Below, piece after piece: positions 11,276-23,309 of a stretch of 64,000 nt of DNA (the first letter of the stretch is position 1; each line of letters begins with the position of its first letter). The notes beneath the pieces were generated by a model that worked only from the letters and a program-made list of their open reading frames with translations, was not told the DNA's origin and did not search any database. Made by a program: the position numbers and the translations under genes. The DNA is from Stomoxys calcitrans (Eukaryota > Arthropoda > Insecta > Diptera > Muscidae), in assembly GCF_963082655.1 (NCBI RefSeq), contig NC_081552.1, forward strand, positions 6,510,648 through 6,574,647, in the 5' to 3' direction.

Positions 11276-12716
11276 TAGCCCATAAAGTCTGCGTTCACCT
11301 GACAAACTTTTATGATTGGTTAAAGAACACAAAATAAAATTATAAATCAAATCAACTCTTTTACATATATTTTTTCTTCATATTCCTAACATTAAAAAAC
11401 AAAACAAAAATTCTAAGCTTGGTTAAGCACTTTCACTCTAGAGTGATTTAAATAAGATAACAATTAAATATAAGCACCACAAAGTCTGCGTTCAGTAATT
11501 AAAAATAAACAAAAGAGTTATTTCAACACAAAATAAAAACATATTAACACATTCCTAATATTTGGTAGGATAGCCAAGTTAGTCTATTTGGCATGAAGTT
11601 TACCCACTTCTCCGTTTCCTCAGATGTTATTTTCGCCCATTCTGCCTGCATGACACTTCGTAACATCTCCTTGCTGGTTATAACGTGCTGACGAATTTTT
11701 TTCTCCAATAGATCCCAAACATGCTCAATGGGGTCGAGATGTGGTGATTGGGATGGTGTTTTAAGCTGCTTTGGAATGTTATATAGAAGCCAAAGCCTTA
11801 CAACTTCCGATGTATGCTTTAGATCGATATCTTGTTGGAACCAAAATGTCGTTGCTAACCCTAGTTTAGCAGCACTTGGTTTCAAACTTTTTTTTTTTGA
11901 AAATATTGAGATAACCCCATTTATCCATTTTAAACTCAATAAATTCTTATTGACCCACTCCACTACCAGCCATACACCCCCACACCATAACTCCATCACC
12001 ACCGTGCTTCACCGTTCTAACTAAATTTTTTTTTCCAGCTCAGTCCCGGACTTGCGTCACACTATTTGCCGACCTTTAATGCCAAAAATACAGAATTTGC
12101 TCTCGTCGGAGAAAATAATTTGTTTCCAGAATTCAGGAGGCTTATTGATGAAAGTATTAGCGAATGCAATCCGCTTTTGTCTATTTATGACTGAAATATA
12201 CGGCTTTCTTCGAGCAACTCTTCCAAGAAATCCAGCTCTATGTAATATTTTTCTGGCAGTTTCGGCACAGATGCTTTCTTTAAACATTGTTTTAATATTT
12301 TCAACAATTTTGGTTGATGTCATACGAGGGTTGTTGATGGCCATATTAATCACTTTGCGCTCTTCTCTAACGGATAATTTTTTTAGACGCCCAGGCCGAG
12401 GCTTTTAAGTTATAATACCGGTTTCTTTTTAATTATTAATTACGCGCTGGACAGAAGAATACGTTCTTCCAACTGTTCCACCAATATTTCTTTAGCTTTG
12501 TCCTTCTTTCCACAATTTAATAATTATTTTTCTTTCAGATATGCATATTTCCTTTCCTTTAGTTTCCATGGCTAGAAATTTATTAATTTTTTAAAAAAAC
12601 ACGTGTAACTATCACTTGTTATGATAATGAACTGAAACTGATCAAAAATAACAACAACCATCAAAAAAAGTAACGGTACTTTCGAAGTAAACAAAGTGAA
12701 CGCAGACTTTTTTGTT
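11276..12716 (-). mobile_element. Tc1-like DNA transposon, decayed
   Basis: AAAGTCTGCGTTCAC occurs near the left edge (11285), again inside the left arm (about 11480), and inverted at the right edge (GTGAACGCAGACTTTTTT, 12697-12714). This fits the IR/DR ends of Tc1 relatives. The element is about 1.4 kb, the expected size, and carries one transposase gene on the minus strand. Exact termini and TA duplication are not resolved. Confidence 0.68.
11544..12569 (-). pseudogene. Tc1-like transposase pseudogene
   Basis: The start is placed at the ATG ending at 12569 (METKGKEICISERKIIIKLW). A helix-turn-helix region with the RPGRLKKLS hook follows, then the first catalytic Asp in IIFSDESKFCIFG. At GRQIV the next codon is TGA where relatives have Trp. 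A frameshift occurs in an A-tract just beyond it and another shift follows. The catalytic half resumes as FWFQQDIDLKHTS (second Asp, in a worn context) and SPHLDPIEHVWDLLEKK (Glu). Length without breaks is about 340 residues, normal for the family. Multiple disabling changes make this an old, dead copy. Confidence 0.82.
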
Positions 12717-14655
12717 GTCATAATTTCTTCTTATGAGACAAAAGTACCGTTAGAACTAAAAAACAAACTTGTATTTTTGTTTTCTAATTTAAAAAATATA
12801 AAGAAATAACATATACAACAAAACTTAACTTGTGTTGGTTCCGGAAAACGACAAACGTCCGCCTCTCCTAACTTCAGAAGAATCACGAATTTCTCTGCTT
12901 CGGCGATATTTAAGATTTAATTTCTACAAAGCAAACAATCTGCAAAGTGGTCAAATTTGATAAGGTACCTAAACTTTCACTTAATTGTGCCTTCTATGAA
13001 GTCGTTATATCATTTTGTTATGGAGAATATCTAACGTATGCTCTAGTCCAATCATATCATTATTTATTTATGGTTCCCGAATATGAATATGATCGCTGCT
13101 CCTAACATCAAATGTAACTTGACTCGTTCCTTACCAGATTTATTAGTGCCTGTTTTGATGAGCTTCCTTGCACATCAAACGATGTACATCATTTCTCTTT
13201 AGTAGCTTCTCCAAGTCCAACATGCCACCACTTGTACCCTTCCAGCTTAACTTTATCGAAATTGTAAGATTCAACTCGGCAATATTTGGTGAGATGTTTT
13301 GCGCAGATGGAAAAACCACCTTCTATGTAAAGATTCTGATCTTTCTAATCTTTCGTGAAGCGATTAGAGGATTCGTCCCCAGCCAGATTTTGGTTCTTTC
13401 ATCCTCTTCCCTTAATTTTTTTTTACTAAAGCACAAGAAGCAAAAAGAATGGACTGTAATGGAGAAAAATGGTTTTAAAATAAAATGAAAAACGACCAAA
13501 GACCTATAAACAACACTTTGTTGTACTTTCGTTGGCGTTATTGCATCCCTGCAATTCTGAAGTTATTGAACCGTTGAGAGGATAGCCTGGTTCCTCCTTC
13601 TTCTTTCCAAATCTGATTTGATTGTAGGTTGTGCAATAACTAGGAAGATGGCAGAGCAAAAAACGAACGAAAGAACAACAACTTCAACAACAAGAGCATT
13701 AAAAGTTAACGACGACAACGATGATGAGAGTTGCGCATGCGTTTTGCCACGAATACATAAACTCGAGACAAGGCGCTACTAAATGCTGCTGTAGCAGATG
13801 ATGACGATGATGATACTGAGATGGTTGAGCATTGAGGATTGCTTTGCTGTTTGGTTTCTCATACAATAAAGGATCCCATGTACTTATTATAAGTTTTATA
13901 ACCTTTTAAGGGTCTTGGTTCTGGTCTCTACAGAATTAGTTGGGCATGTTTACGGTTTTCGTGCCATACATTTATGCGAGGCGAGCAAGCATCAAGCCTT
14001 CTTTTTTTGCATTTCATTTACTTTTATTGACTGTTGGGACAGACTTTCAGCATACTTTTTAGTAGATCCACTGTAGTGACTACATTTTTATGTAGTGAGT
14101 AATAAGCCAATGATATCCATCACTTGTTGTTGCTTGCATTTGGAAAACTAGTCCAACCAAACACCTAAGACAGCCATGACTCCATTTGGAGTTGCTTCAA
14201 TATTTGGTTTAATGTTGTTCTCCCATACAGGTTTCACCTTTTTGTTTTTTGTGACTCATTAGCAATGAATGTCCGGCAAGTAAATACAAGTGTCTCAATG
14301 CTTCTTGAAAAAAATCATACTCGTGGACGAGTTAGAGTACCTTTTTTGGATTTGAGCATTGATAAACATGTTGGGAATGAATCATTAATGTCATAATTTT
14401 GGTAAAAAATTATCGTTTGGGGAGGTATGGAAGTTCAGTCAGGGTTGTATAATACTAAATCCGTAAAAAGAGGAAGCGAAATTTTTCATGCGAATGTTCA
14501 CTGAACATGTTGGATCTTAAGACACAACGTCATTCCCATTTGCCTCCTAAAAACGATAAACAACAATAAATTTGAATGCATCTTCTAAGGCACTACTGTA
14601 TATTTCTAAGGTAATCTATGAAGACAGACGAAAAAATATGGGACATAGGTTTAAA
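12717..14655. other. No recognisable gene
   Basis: About 1.9 kb with scattered open frames but no motif I recognise. A short inverted repeat AACGGTACTTT / AAAGTACCGTT brackets the Tc1 right end (about 12672 and 12741). Around 13680-13830, GAC/GAT-rich triplet tracts occur. Confidence 0.4.
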
Positions 14656-15045
14656 AGGAAGATTACTAGACCTTAAACCCGGCAAGGGATAGCTATTAGC
14701 ACCACACGGGGTGGTGTTCATCGTCGTAACGAGAGGATCAGCTGGATGCTACCGGGTTCACAGGTTGTGGATAGTGGGATGCTACTTATACGAAGTAGTT
14801 GCAATTGCAGTGGCGGACAATCAGCGGTATCGAGTGGAGAGTCTTGGTCAAAAGTCGGGCGGCACAGGTTTTTACCTAAATACTGAGTGCGTACGTACTC
14901 GGTATAACAAGGCAAGTTATTGGCGCCTTCAGATAACCAATGGCAATGACGTTCCCGCGGCGATCGGTCCAAAGGGCCGGGACGAGCTTGCTCACCTTAA
15001 AGCGGGACGAGGATCGCTACTTCCACTCACTAAACCTTAAAGTCT
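14656..15045. other. GC-rich island of unknown nature
   Basis: About 390 bp is clearly richer in G+C than its surroundings. It is open in one plus frame (14711-15040, 109 aa) and partly in a minus frame. It contains CACCACACGGGGTGGTG, a 17-bp near-perfect palindrome. I do not recognise a protein family. It may be a retroelement 5' region or other dispersed repeat; a host exon is less likely because no splice signals or codon pattern stand out. Confidence 0.35.
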
Positions 15046-16555
15046 TGCTTCTTGCTTTTGATAAGTAGCAAGACTTTAACTTAAGGATCCTATCTTGAAA
15101 TCCATGTCGCAATATATCAAACTTTTTACACACAAACTTACAATTCGATTTTCACTCGCCAATGTACTTCACAAATGAATTCAAAATTATGAATATTTAT
15201 TTCTGTTGTGATTTCCAAAACCAAGAATGGTCTCATTCAATTCAAAAAGTAGCTTTCACAAAACCGATCTTCAGATCGACTTTGTGATAAATTTACATAT
15301 GGTGTGCTATTATGACTTTTATTATGCATGAGATGTATAATACGAATTGACACAAAGCCGAGCCATAGCCCTTACAAACCGATGATTCGCTTTGCCTTCT
15401 TGAGAAGTTGCATGGTACAGTGCTCCTACGAAAATGATCGCATACGTCCAGCTTTGATCTGAACACAGTTTTTAAAATACTAAAACTTTCAAATCACCAT
15501 GATCCATTTCTTTTCCCTACTATCAACTCGGTAAACCTTGCCATAGCCAATTTCAATCAAAAGTTACAACATTTAGATAATGAATTTATTATGATTTGTA
15601 AGAAAGAGAAGAAGCAAAGGAAACTTAATTTATCCAATTTCACATAAATTATTAAACAATTTGTGTAAACACACCACGACGTTACATTCATTAATTAATG
15701 ATTGAGTGAATCTTTCAGTTGGAACAATAGGATGCATAGATAGAGCTGCCATGCAACAAAAACAACAACAAAAGAAAAATGGGAACAAAAAATTGAACAT
15801 CGTTTTCAAAAAAAAACAACGGCAGCACACATGTTCGATTGTGCTATGTCCAGCATCTCTGATTCTATAGATCCCCAGTGGAACTGACGACTGACTATGG
15901 AGAGCATTATGGGCAACAACACAACAAGAACTTTGTAAGGAACAAAAACTCTTTGTTTACAAAACAACAACTACAGCAATACGGTAACAACAATAACGAA
16001 AAAGCAACGACAACATTACAGCAACTTGTAAATAAAAACAAAACACAAAAGGACAGACAGACAACAACACCATCATCCTGTTGAGGGCGTGGATGGGTCA
16101 AAAAGGGGGAGTCATATGGCATATGAGAAATAAGAAAAACAAAACATTTATTCTCTATAAAAAATTGATGTGCATAAAATTATGTGTATCTCTTGCAAGT
16201 AGAGAGGTGTACGAAAATGTGAGTGCCGATGCTTTGGCAGCAAGACGGTGTCTCCCCGTTTTATATCCAATGTGATGCGATGCGTGCATGACTGATAGAG
16301 TTTTCACGCGTGCATATGTATGCGTATCATCTGTGTGTGTTTTTGTTTTGGAAGATACTTCCCCAAAGAGAATCTGAAAATGTTTTGAATATAACAAACG
16401 TCTGTTATAATACAACAATAAACCAAAACAAAAACGAAAAATCATTATATGGGCCAAACCAAGCTGGGGATCAATTCTAATAAATTGTGTGCTTTAAAAG
16501 GGTAGCAAAGTTTGGATTGAAAGACATCATTCAAAAGAAATCAAACAAACAATTA
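15046..16555. other. No recognisable gene; CAA/AAC-rich tract
   Basis: AT-rich spacer. CAACAA/AACAAC runs at 15745-16060 give Gln/Asn-rich frames on one strand and Cys/Val-rich frames on the other, which I take as compositional. Nothing else is supported. Confidence 0.4.
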
Positions 16556-16559
16556 TTCC

Positions 16560-17620
16560 ATAAAAAGGTAAGGAATTTCGCCCTTTAGGGGTTGAAAAAG
16601 TCAAACCGAGATGTGTTCAGGTTATGAACTGATAGGGACAATATTTTGTATGTGTACTCGAAATTATATCAAAGCTAAGCAGGCTTAGATTTATAGCTCA
16701 AAAAGTCATGTCGGGTAATAGGCTTATATACGCGGAAAAAAATAAAACCTTTGAGAAACTTTTACGACAAACAAAATTCTTTTATTACGAAGTTTTTTTT
16801 TTTTGTAACAGTATAATGTAGAACCTATATCAGATTAGGGACTGATTCTGACACTCTTGACAGGGTCTTTGGAATTCATAACATAAGTCATCAAAATTTC
16901 AGTAAAATCTGATAAGAACTGCGTCCTTCAAAAAGTCAAATCGGGTGCAACAACCACATAAGTTTATCAGATGGTAGTTTCATCAGACGATCTGATTATG
17001 TCCATCCGTTGAAATGACCCTATAGCCCTTAACAATGAAAAGAACGAGGTCTATGCCCATAAAAGACGCATTTATTACCCAATTTTACTGAAATTTGGCA
17101 CAGCGAGTTATGTTAATGCCCTTGGCATACGTACTGAATGTGGTCCAAATCAGACTATATTCGGATATTGTTATCATATATACCGATGTAAGGTCCTGGG
17201 TCATAACAAGCAGTATTTATTATCCGATTTCGTAGATATTTGACACAGTGAGAAGTTCTAGGACCTGGACATAGTTATCAAATATGGTGCAGATAGGGCA
17301 ATATCTTGATAGAGACGGTGGACGATATGAAATTTGGCACAGTGAGTTGTCTTAGGACGCCCAACAACGGTATCAAATATGGTATTGATCGAACAATATC
17401 TTGATATAGCCCCCATATAGGCCCAAATAAGTCGCATTCATTGCCCGATTTCGCAGAAATTTCGATTTACCTGATATTTGGGACAGTGAACTGCGTTAGA
17501 CCCTCGAAATTTCTGCTTGCTTAGGCCAAGATCAGACCATATTTCTATACATCTGCCACGGGTTCAAAAATGGTGCCTTTTTGCCAGATTTTTTCGAAAT
17601 GTAGTTCATATATATATACC
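16560..17620 (-). repeat. Worn family A and family B monomers
   Basis: 16560-16960 has fragments of family A monomers (TTTAGGGGTTGAAAAAGTCA; ATATCAGATTAGGGACTGAT). From about 17020 to 17600, minus-oriented B-like monomers follow, with CCATAAAAGACGCATTTATT, TGAAATTTGGCACAG and GTGAGTTGTCTTAGG. Period is about 100-150 bp with many indels. Boundaries are approximate. Confidence 0.45.
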
Positions 17621-17624
17621 TTTA

Positions 17625-17910
17625 TTTTGTGCCAGTCTTTTATTGAAAACCAAAAACTCTTTAATGGCAAAAGTGTTTCAATAGCCGTAAACGATTATTC
17701 GTTTACCGGACCAATAATTATTCTCTTGTGCCTCTCCAACTAGAGAAATTAACAATTTGTAAAGTTTCGCCATTGGTACGTCCAACATGGAAGGCTGTAT
17801 TGTGTATCATAACAGATCATAAAGAGTTTGAATTACCAACTAAGATCTGCTTATAATTGGTAAAACTTTGAGTTGGAATTGTGTTGCACCATTAAATGGA
17901 ACTTGGTAGC
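17625..17910 (+). repeat. Family E dispersed repeat, copy 3 (most complete)
   Basis: Carries both the 5' blocks shared with 7380-7470 (CCAAAAACTCTTTAATGGCA; TACCGGACCAATAATTATTC) and the 3' block shared with 10270-10330 (AAGAGTTTGAATTACCAACT). This shows that the two other partial copies are pieces of one unit of at least 280 bp. Confidence 0.5.
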
Positions 17911-18362
17911 CTTTTCAATATGCATAATCTATTTTAAAATTAGAAAGAATAAACATAAACATGACGTTTAATTGATACAGAAGTAAAAAAACACGAGTTG
18001 AAACCTCGAAAAACATTTTATATTAAGAATGAAAGGTTTTTTCAGTATAAAATAAAAAAAAAAAAACATCAGGCCTGTTCCGATTTTCGAATTCACAAAA
18101 CGCAAAAATTTGACGTACTATAGAAATTTTCAAAAAAGAATGCATTCAAGCTTTTATCTGGAAAAGTTTGCAAGAAGTGAGCGAAAGAAAATCATTCGTG
18201 TTGCGTTTTTGAAAAGCAGAACAGCCATGTATATTTGTCACAAATTCTTGCAAGAATTTATCGCAAAAAACATGTACGTTTATAGTAAACGTTTTTCAGA
18301 AAAGAAGTTTACTTGGCAGAAATTTCTTTTATGTAAAAAGAATTTTTTTTTTTAGGAGCCTT

Positions 18363-18560
18363 GACTTTGCCACGGCCCTGACTTTGTATATAGATGTTGA
18401 GGGCCGTATGGGATCTATAATAGGTTATGAAGTCAGGACGATAATCAACGTGCCCAATTTCAGCCAACTTGAATTAGAAGTTTACCCTCCAGGTGTTAAA
18501 TAAGTCAGACATCACTTTAATGACAGTTATCAGGTTTTGGATCTATTTGGACGATATGAT
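18363..18560 (+). repeat. Degenerate family A relic
   Basis: Short stretches such as GGATCTATAATAGGTTATGA and AATTTCAGCCAACTTGAAT keep the monomer order, but heavily mutated. Confidence 0.3.
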
Positions 18561-18662
18561 CATCATTCCAAAGTTAATCCCTATTCCTCAATCGAAAAAT
18601 AAATGCTTGCATACATGTGGTGGCCAACATATGGGTTTGGGGGCTTAAGTTTTTTTCGTATA

Positions 18663-20228
18663 ATTATACCCTACACCACTACTGTGGTACAGGGTATCAT
18701 AGATTTGTGCATTTGTTTGCAACGTTATGAAGGAGAAGAGCTAGACCCATTGATATGTATACCGATCGAATCACTTTCGATGTACGTCTGTCCGTCTGTG
18801 AGACCATGTATTCTTGTAATCAAAGTGCAGGTCGTATTTGTTGTCCAATTGTCACGAAATTTTGCACATGTCACTTTTTTGGCCCAAGGACAAACGTTAT
18901 TGATTTTGAAAAAAATCGGTTCAGATTTAGATATAGCTCCCATATAAATCTTTCATCCGATATAGCTTTTTAAGGCTGTAGAAGCCACAATTTTGGTTCG
19001 ATCTTTACAAAATTTTGCACGAGGTGCTTTATTTGAAATCTTCATATTTGTGCAAAATTTCATAAAAATCGGTCCGGATTTAGATATAGCTCCCATATAT
19101 ATATTTTTTCCGATATGGACTTTTAAGGCTGTAGAAGCCACAGTTTTAGTCGAATCTTTAAAATATTTTGCGCGAGGTGTTTCATTTGACGTCCTAATAT
19201 GTGTGGAAAATTTCATGAAAATCGGTCCAGATTTAAGGCTGTAGAAGCCACAATTTTTACCGATCTTCACAAAATTTGGCACGGGGTGTTTTATTTGACT
19301 CCTCCATATGTGTGCAAAATTTCATAAAAAGCGGTTCAGATTTAGGTATAGCTCCCATATATATGTATCGCCCGATTTGCATGTAAATGGCCGTAGTAGC
19401 TACAATTTTCAATAGATCTGCACAAAAATTGGTACGGGCTGTAGAAATTTAGATATAGCTCCCATATATATCTTTCATCCGATGTGAACTATTAATGCTG
19501 TGAAAGCCACAATTTTAGTCCGATCTACACTAAATTTGACGTGGAGTCGTTTTTGTGAAGTCTCAATGTATGTGCAAAATTTCATAAAAATCAGTTCAGA
19601 TTTAGATATAGCTCCCATATATATCTTTCATTCGATTTGGCTGTAGAAGTCACAATTTTTGTCCGATCTTTACAAAATTTTGCACGAGCTTTATATGGCG
19701 TCTTCATATGTGTGCAAAATTGCATAAAAATCGGTTCGTATTTAGATATAGCTCCTATAAATATCGTTCATCCGATAAGGCTGTAGAATCCACAATTTTC
19801 GTCCAATTTTGCATGAGACGTTTAAATTGACGTTCCAATACTTGCCCAAAATTTAATTATAATCAGTCCTAATTTAGATATAGCTTCAATGTGTATATTT
19901 CATCCGATATGAACTTTTAAGGCAGTAAAATCCACAATTTTGGTCACATCTCTACAATATAGGGCGTGAGATGTTCTATTTCATGTCCCAAATTGGCACA
20001 GGTTTCGATATAACTCCCACATAATCTTTTATCCGATATGGCCTTTTAAAGATATGGAAATCCGAATCTTTTGTCCTATGGTAGGAAAATCTTACAAGGT
20101 TCTAAATTGGCATCCAAATTATAGTCTGACTATATTTCGAAATAAGTTCTACAAATAAAATGTACTACATGAACCAGGTGGTGTAGGGTATTATATAGTC
20201 GGCACCGCCCGACTTTCGCTTTTCCTTA
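18663..20228 (+). mobile_element. Family C minisatellite-bearing element, copy 1
   Basis: The left end ATACCCTACACCACTACTGT and right end CAGGTGGTGTAGGGTATTAT are inverted relatives (ACCCTACACC / GGTGTAGGGT). The right end closes with the hairpin AGTCGGCACCGCCCGACT. Between them lie about eight ~150-bp monomers: AATTTCATAAAAATCGGTTC, AGATTTAGATATAGCTCCCA, AAGGCTGTAGAAGCCACAA. Read in reverse complement, the monomer matches the A and B monomers block by block. Non-coding. Confidence 0.65.
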
Positions 20229-21600
20229 CTTTTTTAATGATTTTATGTTTTAGAGTTTTTTTTTATATTTTGATTGACAGCTGCTCGCTTGTTCGCCAGT
20301 TTGTTGGTGTTAGGCAGCCTGCTTCATGTAGCTGATACAAAACTTCTGAAAGCTCATTTTTGTTGTTTTTTTCTTAAAAAACTAACAACAACAGCAAAAA
20401 CAAACGCCACTAAAATCATAATGACCAAGGCAAGAAGCCTGGGTTTCTAATGACATTTATTATGTGGCCCGCCAAAGCCAACTCCATCCCCTCCTTTCCC
20501 TATAAAAATTATCCAACTCAACATGTCTCGATGTCTCTATGTCGTCTCCATTTTAATTTCATTATTTTTGTGTGGTGTTTCTTGAAATTTAGGTCGCTCA
20601 TTATCTAAATGGTAATAACAATAAAAATTTAAAAAAAAAGAAATAAGAAGTGCACTGGCAGTAGTGTGCAATCGACGAACTCTTGTATGAGCTGCTTCAC
20701 CGAAAACACCATCACCAGCAGCAGAACTCACGGCGCATAATTCGTATCTTACAATACTTATGTCAAGTTTGTCAAGAGTCTTGGCTATTGTACAACAATG
20801 ACGTATGTGTGATCCGTTCGTTCCTGGTGCAAACAAAACTTAGGACATTGGGTAGGGGGTCTCTGCGACTTAAAGTTTGGGCAAATGTGTAGTGGCAGTG
20901 CCACAGACACTGGGTGAGCTTCTCCGATGGTGCAATGTTAAGCTGGTCTCAATGGCAATAAACACGTTTCACTTTCTATGGCATATGAGAAAAACAAACG
21001 CAAAGCCTGAGGAATTTTCAAGATTAAGAACGTACGACTGCATTTGTCTATTGAATAGAGCTAGGGCCTGAAGTGATGGTCTTATTGTCAAAGAAATTTA
21101 AATGATTGAAAGATTTGATGGAGGCAAAATCTAGGTCAGAACGTGAACGCACAAAGATTGGGTGAAGTGATAAAGGCAAAGCATACAAAATATGCTGTTA
21201 ATGAAAATATTGAGATTTTTAAAGGATATGTTAAACAAAAACAAATCAATTGGGACATGGTGAATATATAAAGTATTTTAAATCACATTGAATATTCTTG
21301 TTAGATCAATGCCACAAAATCAGTAGCAAATTTATTTGGCTTTAGTATATTTTCTAATCTATCTATTATCTTTCACAAGAAAGAGGACCTCGTTAAAGAA
21401 CAAGATCAAACTTCTCTTATGCCAATTAATTCTCTCCGACTTGAGTTCATGTTGTGAAGCGGTGGTTTACAACACAACTGATTCGTAGAGAAATTTGTTC
21501 AAAACTGAAAAAATGCTTTCTCATTGCAGTCCTTGCGAGGATTCAAGGAGCACTAGGCGATTAGCAGGCTCTGTTGTGCTAAAATGCATCCTAGTGCACA
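20229..21600. other. No recognised gene; one weak exon-like segment
   Basis: Ordinary AT-rich sequence. A 92-bp minus-strand stretch (20732-20823) is bounded by a pyrimidine tract plus CACCAG and by GTGAGT, but its phase does not fit the other candidate exons (see rejected list). Confidence 0.35.
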
Positions 21601-21603
21601 CAT

Positions 21604-21615
21604 GTTGGGCGCCAA
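21604..21615 (-). other. LTR-retroelement primer-binding-site-like motif 1
   Basis: The minus strand reads TTTGGCGCCCAAC. TGGCGCCCAAC is the tRNA-Lys-type primer site used by gypsy-like LTR elements (established knowledge). The bases before it end in TTATT, but no LTR pair or gag/pol frame could be traced, so the call rests on this short motif. Confidence 0.25.
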
Positions 21616-22594
21616 ATAAAAACTGAATGCTTTACTAACGAATTGGTTTATTCTCTATGTTTTTAATTTTTTATTACTGGTATTGCAATTAGCATTGTGG
21701 GATATTGTAAGAACTTATGTTTAATAACTCCAATTAGCTCCCGCATTTGCTCAAATCTCCTAAAAATAATTTGGTGGAGTCCGCAACGATACCTTTTATT
21801 AAATATTGTGCAAAATAGTCGTAATGACTGTATTTAAGAGCCTCGCAAACAACACAAATAACCACTTTTGCCTAACGAACACTTTAGTTCAAAACAAGTG
21901 GTCGTTGGTTGTACAAATTTGTAAAAACTAATCTTAAGATAGGGAGTCAGGGGTGGTGAGGCATTAGGCTTCTTAGTTACTTACACTTAGTTGCGAGGCC
22001 TTTGGCATTAACCACAACAGCATGATTCAAGATTCATTGCATTTTTTATGATTTCTTGTTTGCTTAGGCAAAATCTGCGAGAGGTGGTTTCCTTAATCTA
22101 ATCACATGATTCCCAATACGCAAAAAAACATACACAACCTGTAGAAACGTAAATGGTCTCGTATGTGTCCAGGCACCAATTTACTACCGAATCTATAATT
22201 GGAAGCAGCCAAGTGGAACTTGTTTTGTTTCTGAGTTTTTCTCCTTTTTTGCTAAAATCAAGCAAACAGAGCAGACAATGACTTTAGTTTGGATAGCAAA
22301 TGATAGTGAATTTATTTTATGAATAGGCTTAACTATGGCTAAAACTGTGGCTGGACAATTGGCAGCTTGGCTATGCTAGCTGTCTGTCTGTCTGCTGTAC
22401 AGGTAATATTGTACGCAACAAATTACAGAGACACTTGTTGCTGCAGCTGCATTGGCAGTCGCGGCGACAATGCCTCCAACGGCAACAATTGCACATATCT
22501 GTTCCTAGGTTTTGCCATAGCGCCTTACAAAAACTTAAGAGTCAAGAAATATAAATGGTTGTGGCTATTACAAAAAAATTAACAAGTCCGTCAA

Positions 22595-22795
22595 TCATTT
22601 TGCAAGCCAACACAATAAAAGACACGTAAATAATAGTTTTATTAAGTTAGCAAGATGTTGGCAAAGCACTGCGCTAGGGTTTGGTGGATTTAAAAAAATG
22701 TATTTACAATACCCCAAGTTGGGCGCCAAGATATACAAATTTAGATTCATTGGAAAAGAATACTTCAAAATGTGTATTTTATTGCAAATCATGCA
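22595..22795 (-). repeat. Retroelement leader-like unit, copy 1, with PBS-like motif
   Basis: Shares CAATCATTTTGC, ACACGTAAA, AAGTTAGCAAGATGTTGGCA and ACCCCAAGTTGGGCGCCAAG with the unit at 22905-23300 in the same order. On the minus strand the last block reads TTGGCGCCCAACTTGGGG (22729-22712), a good tRNA-Lys-type primer site. The pair of copies suggests repeated insertion or duplication of one LTR-element leader. No coding region is seen. Confidence 0.35.
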
Positions 22796-22904
22796 GCCCC
22801 ATACTTCTAGATATTAAAATTAAGGTTTGATACATTTTAAGTTTAAATAGAAAACTTAAAAAAATCTCTTTAGGATTCCACAGGATATTGCCTTGCAAAA
22901 AACT

Positions 22905-23300
22905 AACAAGTCCATCAATCATTTTGCCATCACAAAAAAGTCACGTAAAAATTGTTTTTATATTTTTTTTTTATCTTAAGCTCTTTAGACATAAGTGCCG
23001 TAAAAAAAAAATTCTTTTTAGTTAATTTGTCCCAACGTTTCGTCAATTTTTGTTGACATCTTCAGGGGGTATGTAATAAATTAGGATATATTCACATGAA
23101 TTTTTTCGACATAAATTACATAAGAGACAACTTAAATTTTAATATCACAGATCTTTATATTGCAATACGGTAACTTGTACTGATACAAGTTTTGTTAAGT
23201 TTGATGTTGGCAGAGTGCTACACTCAGGCTTGATATAGTCTAGCGTCGGTATTTATAATGCCCCAGGTTGGTCGCCAAGATTTCAAAATTCATATTTGAC
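22905..23300 (-). repeat. Retroelement leader-like unit, copy 2, interrupted
   Basis: Same block order as copy 1, ending in CCCCAGGTTGGTCGCCAAGA (23261-23280; a one-base variant of the primer-site motif). Between the GTAAAAATTGTTTTT block and the TTTTGTTAAGTTTGATGTTG block it contains about 230 extra bases that carry the hammerhead-like motif at 23032-23069. The insert therefore appears younger than the duplication. Confidence 0.35.
23032..23069 (-). ncRNA. Hammerhead-ribozyme-like motif of Penelope-element type
   Basis: The minus strand reads CCCCCTGAAGATGTCAA, a CAAAAA loop, then TTGACGAAACGTTGG. It has the CTGANGA core, a 5-bp GTCAA/TTGAC stem II, the GAAAC core, a minimal ACGT stem III and a 3-bp CCC/GGG stem I. 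Penelope-like retroelements carry minimal hammerheads of this layout (established). One extra T between CTGAAGA and stem II departs from the consensus and may abolish cleavage. No GIY-YIG or reverse transcriptase frame is visible nearby. Confidence 0.45.
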
Positions 23301-23309
23301 TTCGAATGG

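Noticed and set aside
14340..14560. Weak Tc1-like 'VWGG' motif in a plus frame (IVWGGMEVQSG)
   Set aside because: No catalytic motif, no terminal repeats and the frame breaks soon after; match too short to support.
20732..20823. 92-bp minus-strand segment with pyrimidine tract plus CACCAG acceptor and GTGAGT donor
   Set aside because: Open only with two leading bases, which does not follow from the phase-0 end of the 30.9-kb candidate. Without an intermediate exon it cannot join. Kept only as a site to check in RNA data.
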